Positions 12,134 to 32,160 of a stretch of DNA of 64,000 bases are shown piece after piece. Position 1 is the first letter of the stretch. Each line of letters opens with the position of its first letter. The translations under genes and the position numbers were made by a program. The stretch comes from Valencia hispanica (Eukaryota > Chordata > Actinopteri > Cyprinodontiformes > Valenciidae). Under the pieces are notes generated by a model. The model searched no databases and was not told the origin of the DNA. It worked only from the letters and a program-made list of their open reading frames with translations. The DNA is taken from NCBI GenBank assembly GCA_963556495.2, contig OY747710.1, forward strand, positions 17,537,500 to 17,601,499, in the 5' to 3' direction.

Positions 12134-13540
12134 TTTTTCTATTTTATTTATTTATTTGATAGGGATAATGCATATTAAAGGCACGGTATACGTTTCTGGG
12201 AGAGCTGTTCAAGAGGGCGTTATTTAAAAAACAAAATCCCACCCCTTTCTTCAGGCTCTCTCCCTAAGCCACGCCTCAATAACACAAGCACGCGCAGTCA
12301 GCATAGTCTTGTTGGTTCTTCTTTGTCGTTGCTTTTTCACCTTTGTGTTTTCGAAACATGTTTGGAAGCGTTTCTGCCGTAACAAACAAACTCCGCCAAA
12401 CAAACAACACTTCGATTAATGCAGCTGGCGAAATCAATTTATCTGCTATCGCGATAAGCTAGCGCGACCTCAACTCCTGTTTACAGCCGAGAATGCGCGA
12501 TGCGTGCACAAACATGGGGACACACAGAGGGGGAGGTGCTGGACACTGAAGTTTGGCTTACGACCCTATTATCCAGAACGGTCCGTGACATTTGATTGGA
12601 TGAGTTTTTCCCAAGGTTTCTCCCTGTACAGGAATTAATGATTATCATGTTAAATAACTCCAAACTTATTGGTTGCCATCGGTATATGAAGAGCATTTCT
12701 CCCAGTATTGAAAAAAGTGTTTCAAATTTAAATCGTATACCCTGCCTTTAATGAACAGCTGCACTGCACAAATGCACTGTAAATATGCCAGATTATAGCC
12801 AAAATGCTAATTTCCATCTGTAGTCCCCAGGCAGGCATCAAATTTACAATTTACAAAATGTAGAAAAACAAATCAAATCACGACAAATAAAAATAACAGC
12901 TAAAAATGTTCGTAGGCCTGGTTTTCCTTTAGCCACTGTTTGGAATGTGCTTTAAAACTGGCCAGAGTTGGAGTCTCTCTTTTTGATAAAGGAAGACTAT
13001 TCCAGTACCTTGTGCTTTTGACAGAGAGCACAGTCTGTCCAAAGGTGGTTCTCCTGTGTGGAACCTCACAGTCTCCTCGAGCTGCGGCCCTGGTGCCCAT
13101 CCCACTCACACACTTTGGTTTAATAAAGTCCTGCAGTAGGGGCGGGTCCAAGCAAAATTTTGTAAACAAGGCAACCGTATTTGAAACTGATGAAGTTACC
13201 AAAGTTAAGTAAATTATACTTTCTAAAACAGTGCAGTGATGAAAGGAAAACAATTTCTTGTCCAAGATTTTTATAGCATTTTTAAAAAGAGATTCTATTG
13301 GTTTGAGAGTTGTACCAGCAGCAAGTGACCAAGTAGTTATACAACATTCTATATGGGACAGAATCATAGAGTGTAAAAACATCTGAGCCGCATACAGACA
13401 GAGACATAAAAGGTCTTACCTGTCTAAAACTTGCAGCATTAAAATTAATTAAAAACATTTTTAGTGAGCCATTTAGCGTGTTTTTTAAAAGTCAGTGTTT
13501 GGTCCAATGTTAGCCCCAGATATTTGAAATTTGTGATCTT
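12134..13540 (-). mobile_element. LINE 3' fragment inserted in the Tc1 transposase
   Basis: The minus-strand frame 12900-13382 encodes the end of a fish LINE ORF2 (FGQTVLSVKSTRYWNSLP). A second frame near 13445-13540 carries NFKYLGLTLDQTLTF from the region after the reverse transcriptase core. The 3' tail on the left is A-rich on the minus strand. It is 5'-truncated and itself interrupted by the MITE at 12179-12747. Confidence 0.82.
12179..12747. mobile_element. piggyBac-like MITE with TTAA target duplication
   Basis: The inverted ends AGGCACGGTATACG and CGTATACCCTGCCT (one mismatch) are flanked on both sides by TTAA (12175-12178 and 12748-12751). It is 569 bp and non-coding. TTAA duplication is the piggyBac signature. 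Confidence 0.8.
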
Positions 13541-14310
13541 GATAATACCCCATAGATTGTCAATGGGGTTTAGGTCCGGCGAGTTGGCTGGCCAGTCAAG
13601 CACTGTGATGGCATGGGCATCAAACCAGGTTTTGGTGCTTCTGGCGGTATGGTCAGGGGCCAGGTCCTGCTGGAAGATGAAATCTGCATCTCCATACAGA
13701 TCCTCAGCAGAAGGAATCATGAAGTCCTCTAAAACATTCTGGTAGGCTGATGCGGTGACCTTGGATTTAAGAAAGCAGAGTTTACCAACACCTGCACCGG
13801 ACATTGCATCCTAAATCATGACTGACTGTGGATATTTCACACTGGACCTCAAGCATTTTGGGTTCTGTTCCTCATCCATCTTCCTCCAAATCCTTGGACC
13901 TTGATTCCCGAATGAAAGGCACACTTTATTTTCATCGGAAAAGAGCACCTTGGACCACTGGCCAACAGTCCAGGCCTTGTTCTCCTTGGCCCAGTTGAGA
14001 TGCTTCCTGGCTCAGACTCAGACAGTTGTAGCCCATCCAGTCTTTCTAGGTCTCTGCCAGATTCATGAATCTTCTCTGTCTGACAATTCACTGAAGCCCA
14101 TGGTCAGCTCTTCTGCTGGTGCATCTTCTCCTGCCCAATTTTGTCCTTCCACTAGACTTTCCATTGATATCCTTGGACACAGCACTCTGTGAACAGCCAG
14201 CTTTCCGTACCCACTGTACTTTCTTTTATGTATACAGATCCCTGAACTTATTACTAGTCTACCTTGAGATGAAACCCATTCCTGGACTATTCAAAGCAAC
14301 AGGGATATGA

Positions 14311-14590
14311 TTGTTTAAATTTTTCATTCTTTGTTTCATTGCAGCCATTTGCTAAAATCAAAAAAGTTCATTTTAATTCTCTTAAATCTTCACTCAGCAC
14401 CCCATCTAGAGAAAAAAACAGAAATGTAGAAATTTTTGCAAATTTCTTTAAAAAAGAGAAACTGAAAGTATTTCACTTTTTCATTTTTTCTTTACACTTT
14501 AGAAAAAAATGTGACATTTTTCATGCTTTTCTGATAAAAAATATATGGAAAAATGTATTGGCATTACAGCAATCAAGCCCTTCTTATAAT
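14311..14590 (-). mobile_element. Tc1-type 3' non-coding remnant
   Basis: Read on the minus strand, this matches the conserved 3' region of fish Tc1 elements (GCAAAAATTTCTACATTTCTG ... AGCAAATGGCTGCAATGAAA). It abuts the transposase N-terminal side, so a second Tc1 copy or a rearrangement is involved. A further Tc1-like end motif (GGGTATGAATAATTTCCAG) is near 14700. Confidence 0.55.
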
Positions 14591-14719
14591 TGATTCCACT
14601 GGTATTTTTGAGGAGTTCCTCCACAGATCAATATTGCTTGCAGTCAGAAAAAACATGCTTGTAATATTAAACGATTACCTTAAAACTAAACCTGCCAAGG
14701 GTATGAATAATTTCCAGCC

Positions 14720-15476
14720 TAACGATATATAAAATTTAAAAAACTTCACATGTTGGTTTTTCTAAAATAAACTCAGATGTAATTTTGTAGAGTTAATTTA
14801 AAACTGAAAGTAAAAAACAGTAACATGAACAGAGCTTGAGTGACTATTTATTGGAATCCTAATCTATTAAACATGTTCAAATGTGTTGACATTTGTGTTC
14901 TCTCCTTTTGTCGATGAGCATCTGTGGAAATTACAGAAAACAAATGATTAAAAATACTGGAAATCTGTATGCAGTTTTAAGAAGCAGCTCTCAGGTAAAG
15001 TCCTCTTAACTGGATTGTGGTTGGATAGGGAATCCACGTTTGGAGCTGAGGTATCAAAATGTTTTAATTAAAGGTTAAATATTTTCCTATCACTCTCAGT
15101 TTCAGTTAAACATGTCATTTAATTTTTTTCAAAAATGATAAATTAAGCTTAGCTCGAGTCGGTGCTAAAATTTGAGGAAATGGTCTTCCTTTTCATTGTG
15201 AAAATACCACTACCCTCTAGTGGCCAGTGACATATTCATGAGTTGCTTTGTTCTTTGACAAGTGGTTTGTTTCTACACCACCACAGTACAAGTACTGTGC
15301 AGTAAATGTACTTTATTTCAAAGCAAAGATTCATTTCTTGGCAATGATTAAAAATGTTATGAAGATGTGAAACAGGAAAACATCAGGCATTACTACATAA
15401 ATTAAACATAGGATGGTTAAGTTTATCAGTAAAACACTTGGAACTCTGTGTTCAGTCATACTTACACTCTCCATGA
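14720..15476. other. Intergenic and 3' flank of the first eight-cysteine gene
   Basis: AT-rich with no recognised element. The left part may hold the 3' untranslated region of the gene ending at 15477; a GTAAGT donor just after its stop suggests a spliced untranslated region. Confidence 0.4.
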
Positions 15477-18402
15477 TCATCCAAGCATGATTATAAGGAG
15501 ACCTGTAATATAGAAACACATAGCAGTCGAATACTGAGTCAAAGCAGCAGTAATTAACTTTCATGAAGAATCTGTCTATTTTTATGCCAATATAAGTGTA
15601 TTAAATACACTGTAATACATACCACCGAATAGTAATCCAGTGTGTGCAGTTATCTGGCCTTTACAGGGAAACAGATGTTGAGTGGCATTAGAATTATTAT
15701 TGTTATATATATATCAAATATACATGTTTAATTTAAAAAACATCTTCTTTAAAGACGCAGAATTCTCAGCAGAATAATATGTCCTGCCAAAAAGAAAAAA
15801 GGAGGGGTTCATGGTTTAGGAATGGTTCGAGGAGAACGAGTTTAAGGTGTTGACTCTTTTTCAGAATCCTCCAGATCTAAGTCACCAATCACCTCCAGGG
15901 GGTGCTGGACAAACAAGGTGTATCCATGGAGCATCCACCCCAAAACGTCCAAACCTTAAAGAGTCTGCATTTTGGTGCCTGACACCATAGGACACCTCCA
16001 GGGGTCTAGTGGAGTCCATGCATCGACCAGTTAGGATAGTTTCAGCTGCAAAACGTGGACTAATGTGGTATTATACAGGCAGTCATGTCCTGATTGATGT
16101 ATCTTTTAAAAATAAACTAAGGGCCAGCGTGAGCATAGGTTCTGTTCTTCTGTTGAGTGTGTATACATACTTGCACTAACAGTCGGTCCATATAGTTCAG
16201 GGTCAGTGTTCTGCTCTTCTTCACCTGAAAAAAAGAGTGTCACATTAAAGCCATTTTTAGCATAAAATACTGCTCATTTAGATCACAAGAAGTCAATAAA
16301 AGACATTCAGTTGGTTATTTTTCATTTATAACCACAGCTGTGTGAAGTACTTCTGAAAACTCCACTCCATAACCACTGCTTTGCCAACAGATACACTAAT
16401 TTGTGCACTCTCAGTTTACAGCAAAAAAATTTTGGTATTAAAAAAGGAAGTTATTTCCGTGATGAAACAGGAGTCATGCAACAATATCTAAGATCACTAT
16501 TTTGTGCTTTACTTACACCCTTTAGATATGTTGGTGATTTGCATTCCATTCATCTCTGCTTCAAATCTCTGGATGTTATTTGGACAGTAAATGATGATGT
16601 TGGAGTTGGCATGGCACACAGAGCAGTTCTTTGTTACTGGAAGAACTCCAGAACAATTTGGAATTTTGTCTTTAGGGTCTTTTTCAAAGAGAAGAGAGTC
16701 ATCAGGTCCAAATATTCTCACCAGGTTTTGGCATCTGTCCTTGTCCCTGCAGGTAAAACAGTCATGTGCTGTCGAGTCTAAGAAAAATGTGCATGACATA
16801 AAGAGATATAAACACTTAATGTGCTTCAAGTTCACTGACTAAAAATAAAAGGATAATATTAACCCAACCTTAAAAATAATTACATTACTGGCTAAACGAG
16901 TGTAGTTAAAAGTAAACAATGAAAACAATGAAACAAATAAAAATATAGCAATATAAGCCTTTAAGGACATACCCACAGATCCATGACAGACAGTCTCATT
17001 CAGTCTCACTGCCACCAGACAGCAAAGAAACACTGTAAGAGACATAAAAGTGTATTTCTACTCACGAGAACTGATGTAAACAGTAAATAGAAAAGTAATT
17101 CAGCAAAGTAGAAAAAGTAGTGTTTCTAAGTAAGGAATGTAACTAAATACACTTTCGTCTTTTTCTATCATGCAACTTCTTTCCATAATTATCCTTTCAT
17201 GTCTTTGGAAGTAATTCTAAAAACATATTAATTCAAAATATTTATAACAGTGATGTCTTCATTCATCAAATGTAATTCAGTCAAATACAATTATATAGTA
17301 GTGTAACTACATGCATTTTGTAGCTATTTTGACACAAACTAGTATTACTGCATTGAACTGGATAACAGAGTATAAATTATGAAAATAATGGTTTCCGTCT
17401 ATTAATATACTGTGGATCTTGTTTGAAAATCATACCCCTAACTGATAAGGATTTATTGTTTATCTGCCCTTTTTTCTAACTAAATAAGTAAATAAGTCAT
17501 TGTTTCTCTTATTAAGATCTCTTACTGCATTTTTGCTGCCCTCCATTTCAGAAAGCATGATGTAACCAACCCACTGAGCCTCCTTTTCATCCACCTCCAT
17601 AATGGCTGCTGTTTTAGATAATGGCTTCACTGCTTCTGCTGCCTTGTTTTACTACACATGGCAGACATGTTCTGTAGCACAGGCTTAAATCCCTGAGAAT
17701 GAGGCTTTTTTTGTTGTGTGTTTTTATATTTAAAAAGAGCATGTGAAAACAAAAAGATAGCTGTATAGTTCTTTTAAAGAGATTACTAGATCTTATCAAA
17801 AGCAGAGACAAAAAGCTGTTAACTTTCAAAAATGTCCCAGGCTTCAATTTAGCGTTTTTATAAAACATTTAGATGGAGGTTTCAGAAATTCAGTAAATGA
17901 GAATAGGGCAGATATTCCCTCTCCTCTGGTTGTTTAGGCATCAAGCCCTACTTTTAAGACATTTCTAAATAATTCTAACCTATGTTTTTATTTGATACTA
18001 GATCATCCTGTAGTTATTTCACAAATCATATTCAAAGATTCTATCTTTGTTTTGACATTAACATTTTATTGTTATTTTTAAATTGCTGGTCGAAGAATGT
18101 GCAGTATTGTTGCCGAGAATGAAAACTGAAAACACTTAAAAGCACTGATACTGAACTTGTTAATCATTTTCATACCAGAACGAGTAAGATGTTGCCTCTG
18201 TTGCTCATGTTAGTGTAAGCTGTGGTCAAAAGTTGTTTGTTAATCAGAGGTTTTCGAGCTGGAATCGAGTCACACATTGAATGAAAGAAAGCGAATAACC
18301 AGCAAAAACTAAAAGGTATCTCAGTGACTTATTGGAGCTAAGCTAATCATAAACGAAAACAAATAACTTACTTTGTATTTGTGGCTTGGTGAAAGCTCTC
18401 AT
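15477..18402 (-). CDS. Small secreted, probably GPI-anchored eight-cysteine protein (copy A, 155 aa, family not recognised)
   Basis: Six exons on the minus strand: 18372-18402, 16973-17032, 16517-16777, 16171-16224, 15623-15658 and 15477-15502. All are GT-AG and phase 1, and the CDS totals 468 nt. Order: MRAFTKPQIQ leader; hydrophobic signal segment MFLCCLVAV; one cysteine domain with spacing C-x2-C-x5-C-x25-C-x9-C-x2-C-x9-C-x22-C; a short acidic linker; then a hydrophobic end TGLLFGGLLIIMLG and stop. There is no cytoplasmic tail, so the last segment reads as a GPI-attachment signal (inference). N-glycosylation sequons occur (NCS twice, NIS). Exon order, phases and sizes match copy B upstream, so the two arose by tandem duplication. 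Extracellular membrane-surface location is inferred; the ligand and function are unknown. Ly6/uPAR and TNFR spacings do not fit. Confidence 0.72.
15985..16115 (+). mobile_element. Tc1-type 3'-end remnant in a copy A intron
   Basis: TGGAGTCCATGCATCGACCA and CAGCTGCAAAACGTGGAC match the conserved C-terminal/3' region of the Tc1 group also present at 55.3-56.3 kb. The preceding 15840-15985 belongs to the same remnant. Confidence 0.55.
16517..16777 (-). CDS. Copy A cysteine-domain exon
   Basis: A 261-nt exon with acceptor TTTCTTAG and donor GTAAGT. It codes DCFTCRDKDRC, then KIPNC, KNCSVC and IIYCPNN, ending ...NISKG; the eighth cysteine is split across the donor. Confidence 0.78.
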
Positions 18403-19809
18403 TTTGATCAGTTGTTGTTGCCGAAGTTCTTTGTTAGGTTTGTGAGTAATCCAGGAAGTAATGTTTTAAGTATGTGACAATTAGCATACACGTGGAGGCT
18501 TTCAATGTTAGTGAAAGTCAAGGTGATAAAATAATGTGTAAAAGAGATAAAAGAGTCTGGTAGTACAACATCTCTCTAATTCCATCTCAAGAAAACAAAT
18601 GAGTTTTGCAAGTAACACAATTTTGGTTTGCATTTATTACTTTCTTGGAGGTTTTAAAAGATGTTACTTACTTGGCAAAAATGGGAGGAAGATAGGGGGA
18701 CTATTTATATCAACCATTAAAAGTAATTAAACAACATACTTGTGATTCATAAACGTTTTAGTTTCATTTTAATGCAAACATGCAGAAGTCCTCAAAAAAC
18801 AGAAGGGGCACTCACTAGCTTCCTGTTTATCTAACCCTGTACAGACAAAGTGTTTTTGATATACTGTAAGCGTTACTGTAATGTAAAAAATATTATTTGA
18901 GAAAAAAAAACATTATCAGGGTCCACTGATAAAGGTTAAATTCACTGTGAAACTGTAATACACTTTAAGCTTCATGGATGCTAAAGAAAAAAACGATTTG
19001 TGATCTGTGATATCTGCCCACAGTATCTACCTAGCACATTATTATCATTACTGGGGATTTTGTTTTATAAATGACTCAACAATGTGGGCAATAAAAATAT
19101 ATAATTATGACTTATTAAAAGTACAATAGCTTTAAAATAACAACCATATCAAGTTAAAAGCATTTTTTATTGTTTATTGACTGCAAACACTAATATGTCA
19201 ATCAGACCAATTATGAACAGTTTTATGTTTAATTAGCAATTGATTGATTAGCAAAATGGCAAGCAGTCACAATAGCAATAAAATGTGTTAAACGATTAAG
19301 ATGTGCCGCTAACTTAAAAGAAAAAGACTTAAAGCAAATGCATAACAAATGGCAAATAGCATCTTCTCGTTGCATCTTCTTTATTGCTTAAATCACGTTT
19401 CCTACAATATAAAAAAAAAAAAAAGTGTTAGTAGAAATAGTTAGATGTTAAAAATATTGTACGTTTCCTAGTTAACTTAGTTTGTTTGGGGGAAGACAAT
19501 TAAAAAAACAGAACATTTCATGCTAAAATTGAACCAAACAGAAATGTTAATCAGATTATTTAAAAATCCCCTTCTTTGAAGAAATTAACCCAATTTGTTT
19601 GTCCTTCAAGAGCTGAAAATAAAAATTAAAAACTAATTTAAACATAAATTGTAGCCATTTTAAACAAGAGTATTTTTAATATCTGTGCATAGGTTAGGTA
19701 TGAACATATAAAAACAAAACATGGAACAACTTTAACTGACAAACCTAATATTTATGGATCTCTGCAACACAAAAGTTATTTTCTTCATAATGAGGCACAT
19801 CATCGTTGT
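18403..19809. other. Intergenic DNA between the two eight-cysteine genes
   Basis: AT-rich with no recognised gene or element. It contains the presumed promoter of copy A (right of 18402 on the plus strand) and the 3' untranslated region of copy B. Confidence 0.4.
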
Positions 19810-26853
<7,044 letters not shown>

Positions 26854-27630
26854 TTTACCTGCAAATATGTCCTGATTATAACTGCAATAAAAACAAAAAG
26901 AACGAAGGGAAGGAACGTGAACGGGGCACTACTTCCTCAAAAACTTATGCGACGACTGTCTTTACATTTTATCAAAGTGCGCCCCCTGGTGCTCTTGCTT
27001 TACATTCCATCTCACAAATTCATAAAACTGTCCCAGATAGAAAACCTTTGTAAATACATCCTTTATTTGATTTCAGTCTTGATAATTATTTCTCTCCAGA
27101 ATCTGTTACCGCTTTTATAGTTTTAATGTTACAAAAAGGCTCATTTCAAATCAATTTCTTGGCCAAGTGTGTCGAGGAAACATGTACTATATCCATATTT
27201 TAAAGTGTATTTACCTATATTTTATATTTAACTTAACTTTTCTAAGGGTTTTTTTATCATCCCAAAAGGCAGTCAGTAAAACATGCCTAACCCTTATCTT
27301 TGTCTATGTCTCTAATTTAATTTTCTTTAATGTGCCTTCATTTTAAAGGATTATTTTCTTGATTTAGCAACCTGCAGTGCTTACTCTTGGTTTCTGATCA
27401 CTACTCCTCTTCATCTACTTCTCAACTCTGAGTTGTTGTATTTTTTTTCAATTTATGTTTTGCTTTCAGAGTAAAGTTGGGATTTGCTGCATCATACTGT
27501 GAGGGGTTGAGTTTATGTTTCAAAGTGATCTAAAGTGACAAAAATGTCCAGTCCTGTCTACATACGGTCTTTAAGTTGTTCTTTATGTCAAATGGATGTT
27601 GACAACAAATGTTTTAACTGTTTATACCAT
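26854..27630. other. Flank upstream of copy B
   Basis: AT-rich DNA that should contain the copy B promoter. No motif could be assigned with confidence. Confidence 0.35.
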
Positions 27631-27633
27631 ACC

Positions 27634-28147
27634 ACTTTATTTATTAAGTGCTTTACACATGACATAACAGTCAACCGAGGCACTGTACAGAAAAAGAGCC
27701 AGCAACAAAGTAAGACCTAAAGTAACACACATCGTAAAAATTTGTAAATAAATAGAGAAGAAATTAAAAAGATAGACATAAAACACAGAATGTAATACGC
27801 AAAGAGAAGGTCATAAAATACGTAAAGGACAAATGGAACAATAAAAGCCAGGCAAGCCATGACAAACTAAAAGCTATGTAAAAAAAAATGGGTTTTTAAA
27901 CAAGTTTTTAAAATGCCTAAAGTGTAGGCTTGACGGCGAGAGGGAGCTCGTTCCAAAGTTTGGGGGCACACACAGAGAACGCTCTTTCACCTCTACATTT
28001 AGAGCGCACTTTCGGGACAGTCAAAAGGAGGTGTTCTGTAGACCTGAGTGCCCGAGAGGGCCGGTATGGAGAGAGTAGTATATTTATGCAAATATGAAGC
28101 AGAACTGTGATATTGATGGTTATGTAAACCAGACAAAAATCGCTCAC
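27634..28147 (-). mobile_element. L2-type LINE 3' fragment
   Basis: On the minus strand, PYRPSRALRSTEHLLLTVPK and GERAFSVCAPKLWNELP are the conserved end of L2-type ORF2. The AAGTGCTTTACAC-like 3' tail is on the left. Confidence 0.8.
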
Positions 28148-28177
28148 TCTGTGTCACAACAGTACACATCTCCAACA

Positions 28178-28785
28178 TATTTTTTACAACACATTCAATT
28201 CAATAATATCAGAATCTATTCTGTGCTTCTGCCTCTGTAATCAGTCCCTGAGTAGACTTGGCTCTCCCTTTCATACTTCCTCCAGTTTTCCTAGGCCCAC
28301 CTGCACCTGCACCAATATTTAAAAAATCTGTCAAGCATTAGTGCATTTGATATGGAAAACACACTCTACTTAACCAATTAACCAATGTCAAAATATGCAG
28401 GCTCATTTCATACTTTCATCCTATTTCCCTTCAAATGTATGCTTTGAGTATTTACTGTTTATTTTTAATGATGAAAAATATAACGGCTAACTCAATCATT
28501 CATGCATAGAAAGTGGTTGTATTAGAACTAATGCTTGTTCACACCTGTTCTTGTCACACTGACAGGACCAATCCCCTCATCACTGCTGTCTATTGGCTCT
28601 GCTTATAAAACTACATCACATTTTAAAAATTGTCATAATTTTCAGCACATATCTTCACATTTTATAAAGCCTTACGATCAATTTAGGTCACTTTTATTAA
28701 TGTAGTGCAGAATCAGCTACCATCACAGGGCAGTTTTCATAAAGAGTAGGTATACACCATACTGTTCATTACACACTGAACAAAT
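28178..28785. repeat. Right copy of the roughly 600-bp direct repeat
   Basis: Diverged copy of 25238-25845 in the same orientation, ending just before the Tc1-type element at 28780. Confidence 0.65.
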
Positions 28786-29420
28786 ATATAAACGCAACAC
28801 TTTTGTTTTTGCTCCCCTTTTTCCATGAGCTGAACTCATAGATCTGAAACATTTTCTTTTTTTTTCTTTTTTTTGCGTGTCCTGTCTGGCAGTGTGAAGC
28901 TCAGAATTGGTGTCTGAGTACCAAGTAGAAGCCCAACAGATTTACTTTCACAAGCGGAGCACTACAGCTTTTGCTAGAGTACTCCACTTAATATATATGT
29001 GTGGTGAATGATTTATTGTGAATTGCTGTGTGTTTTATTTCCTGATGTTATGGACACGGAGATGGACAATAAAGAGAGAGGGTGCGTTGAAAATACAAGA
29101 CAGGAAGGAGAACAAAGAAAACACAAGAAAACATCAAAGTCTGCCTCCATACCCACAGGACGGCAGAGAGAGAAAAAAAAAAAAAAAAAACCGAAAAAAG
29201 GAACATCGACAACATTTTGATCTGAAACATTTTCTATATGCACAAAACACCCTCTACTCTCCAATATTGTTCACAAATCTGTCTAATTCTGTTAGTGAGC
29301 ACTTCTCCCTTGCCAAGATAATCCATCCCACATTACAGGTGTGGCACATCAAAGTGCTGATTAGACAGCGTGAATATTGCACAGGTATGCCTTAGACTGG
29401 CCACAATAAAAGGCCACATT
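28780..29420. mobile_element. Tc1-type element end interrupted by a retroposed insert
   Basis: CTGAACAAATATATAAACGC and AACACTTTTGTTTTTGCTCC start a familiar fish Tc1 terminal region. It resumes at 29236 with ATATGCACAAAACACC and continues to AGACTGGCCACAATAAAAGG. Between the two parts lies the insert 28858-29218. Confidence 0.7.
28858..29218 (-). mobile_element. 361-bp retroposed insert with 17-bp target duplication
   Basis: GATCTGAAACATTTTCT is present at 28841-28857 and again at 29219-29235. The insert begins with a T-rich run on the plus strand, so its 3' poly(A) end is at the left. The source sequence was not recognised. It interrupts the Tc1 end. Confidence 0.75.
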
Positions 29421-29753
29421 TGGGCAATAACAGTAGACCAAGGCTTCACATTTCACGTAAGAAGTAAGATACAAGGGCACTGAAACCAGTGATTTGTTGA
29501 AACGGTACTGTCCATGTGAAATTATTCAACCAACTGAAATAGTATTTGTTTTCTGTGATGACTTTATTTTATCTTTTGATAGATCTCACTCCACTAAATA
29601 CTGGACCTGCTCTTCCATGTCCTAAACTAAGACCAGTGGATATTACACATCCTCCCACTAACCCGGATGAAGGCCCATGCTCAAAGTGAGTGACTGTTTC
29701 AAATTATTGATGTGCAATATGCAACAACATTAAACTCCTATATTGTTTAGCAC

Positions 29754-30630
<877 letters not shown>

Positions 30631-31254
30631 ATATTTTGATTTTTTTTAAAAAGGCCATGTGGCACAGTACTGAAACACTTTCAGGACTTGGTCAAGACTT
30701 TTGATTTTAACATATTTAAAGTGTGCATTCTCAATGTGGTTAGAAAAGTTTAGTTAAATAACAAACTTCAAAAAGGCTTTCACAAGTAGAAAAATGATTT
30801 TATAATATCTGGAAATAAATTATAATAGAAATAGTTACTCTTCTGAATTAAAAAAAGTTACCAGCAACATTATTAGTTTACTTTTTAAATTGCACTGGAC
30901 AAAAACTGAAGAAAAATCTAAAATAATCAACTGAGAAAACAAGTATTATTTTCTTTTCACTGTAATAAAAGTAAACAGCTGCAGACTCAAAAACAAAATT
31001 AAAAAGTGGTATCTGTTTAGTTTGCATCTTCATCTTCCACAGTCAGTTTATAGATGAACTCTCACTTTGCTCAGGCTTTTTATAGTTTTTGTTTCCATGT
31101 GATCTTTGGGATTTTTGCCACTTTTGTCACACACAGAAACACACATGCCAGCTATGTGAATGGTGCACTCCGCCACCCATTTGTTGCGACTGGACTGTAT
31201 ATCTTTTGTGGTTCGTGCATGAAGCTTGTGCTTTGACTTCTTGTAAACAGCAGT

Positions 31255-31445
31255 AACTCGGCCCAGCGCTGCGCGGCCCAGCGCTGCGCAATTGCGTTGC
31301 ACAATGCAGGATAACGCGATGTGGTGCGGTGCGGTGCGGTGCGGTGTGGTGCGGTGCGGTGCGGTGCGGGTCAACTCGGCGCAGAGCAGCGCTGTGCTGC
31401 GCAATGCATGCGGCGCGGCACAGCTCGGCGCACAGCCTGTCCACT
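31255..31445. repeat. GC-rich patch with GTGCG pentamer repeat
   Basis: GCGGTGCGGTGCGGTGCGGT-type pentamer repeats at about 31321-31370, flanked by GCGCAGCGCTG palindromes. All six-frame openings here come from the repeat. Confidence 0.8.
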
Positions 31446-31587
31446 GCGCGGGGAGACTTGCATTGGCCTCTATGCAGCACCTGCTGGTGCTCGAATGCGC
31501 AGGGACCGTCTACAAATTGCAACACCGAAGAATATGTCCTAGGTGAATATTCAATTGCTTCACCTAGGACAGGTGTAGTGTCAACAA

Positions 31588-31604
31588 AATTATATATATA
31601 TATG

Positions 31605-31657
<53 letters not shown>

Positions 31658-31674
31658 GTGTGTATATGTGTGTG
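31588..31674. repeat. Mixed (TA)n/(TG)n microsatellite
   Basis: Alternating TATATA and TGTGTG runs. Confidence 0.95.
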
Positions 31675-31793
31675 TGTAATTGGTCGCCATCTTCCTCTTG
31701 CGCACTAAGGCCAATCGATTCACCATCGATTCATTGTTGTGAAGCTTAGGTGTTGTTGCTCTATTTCCTTCTTTGACAGCCAGCTCGATTGCC

Positions 31794-32160
31794 TTTAAAG
31801 CTACATTGTGTAAGATTTTCTCCCAGCTAGCAGTGAAATTCTATATGACAACCCATAGGCATATATAAACGCTAGATGGCTTACCCGTGCTGTTCGGCAA
31901 TGGACTCTTCTTACTTCAGTCAGCTGTCCCCTTTGGTAACATTGCTGTCAATGGTGCATGAACTATTTAAATAACGCTAACTTGCTCAATTTTCAACCGA
32001 TTTTCAAACAGTTTGATTTGTTATAAACACCAGACTTGTGGCTGTGAAATATATCGGTTTTGGTCGGGAACCTCCCGTTATTTCACTCCACTTTCCTGCC
32101 GTCTTCCCTTCCTGTCAATTTCCCATAGAGCTAATAATAATAAATTATCGTTTTAAAACT
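31794..32160. mobile_element. MITE arm with TTAAAGCTACATTGTGTA end
   Basis: The end motif recurs inverted at about 42755-42776. Internal stretches (CTTACTTCAGTCAGCTG) recur inverted near 39128-39147. Together they suggest copies of one MITE family in opposite orientation, separated by LINE insertions. Confidence 0.5.

Larger units (their letters stand above)
11965..14310 (-). pseudogene. Tc1-like transposase, split by a LINE insertion and frame-broken
   Basis: Two blocks of one Tc1/mariner transposase lie on the minus strand. The block 13540 to about 14300 has GCSQSAVSKD-like N-terminal, FGNQGPRIWRK and QDLAPDHTA motifs and the DWPANSPDLNPIDNLWGIIK catalytic region. The block 11965-12133 has KRKMRGNTPKNKEKL, CHRLIASMPQRIEAVI and the terminal PTKY and stop. 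Between them lies the inserted LINE (about 12134-13540). The family reaction is DDE cut-and-paste transposition at TA. The N-terminal block needs frame changes and the gene is interrupted, so it cannot be functional. Confidence 0.9.

Noticed and set aside
15840..15960. Possible last exon of copy A ending EDSEKESTP and stop
   Set aside because: The surrounding sequence belongs to a Tc1-type 3' remnant, and the exons at 15623 and 15477 match copy B better.
17925..17950. Similarity of ATGCCTAAACAACCAGAGGA to the mini-exon near 23940
   Set aside because: Too short, has no donor, and the flanks do not align.
31048..31726. Overlapping frames of 60-199 codons on both strands
   Set aside because: They come from GTGCG pentamers and TG/TA runs; there is no domain or splice context.
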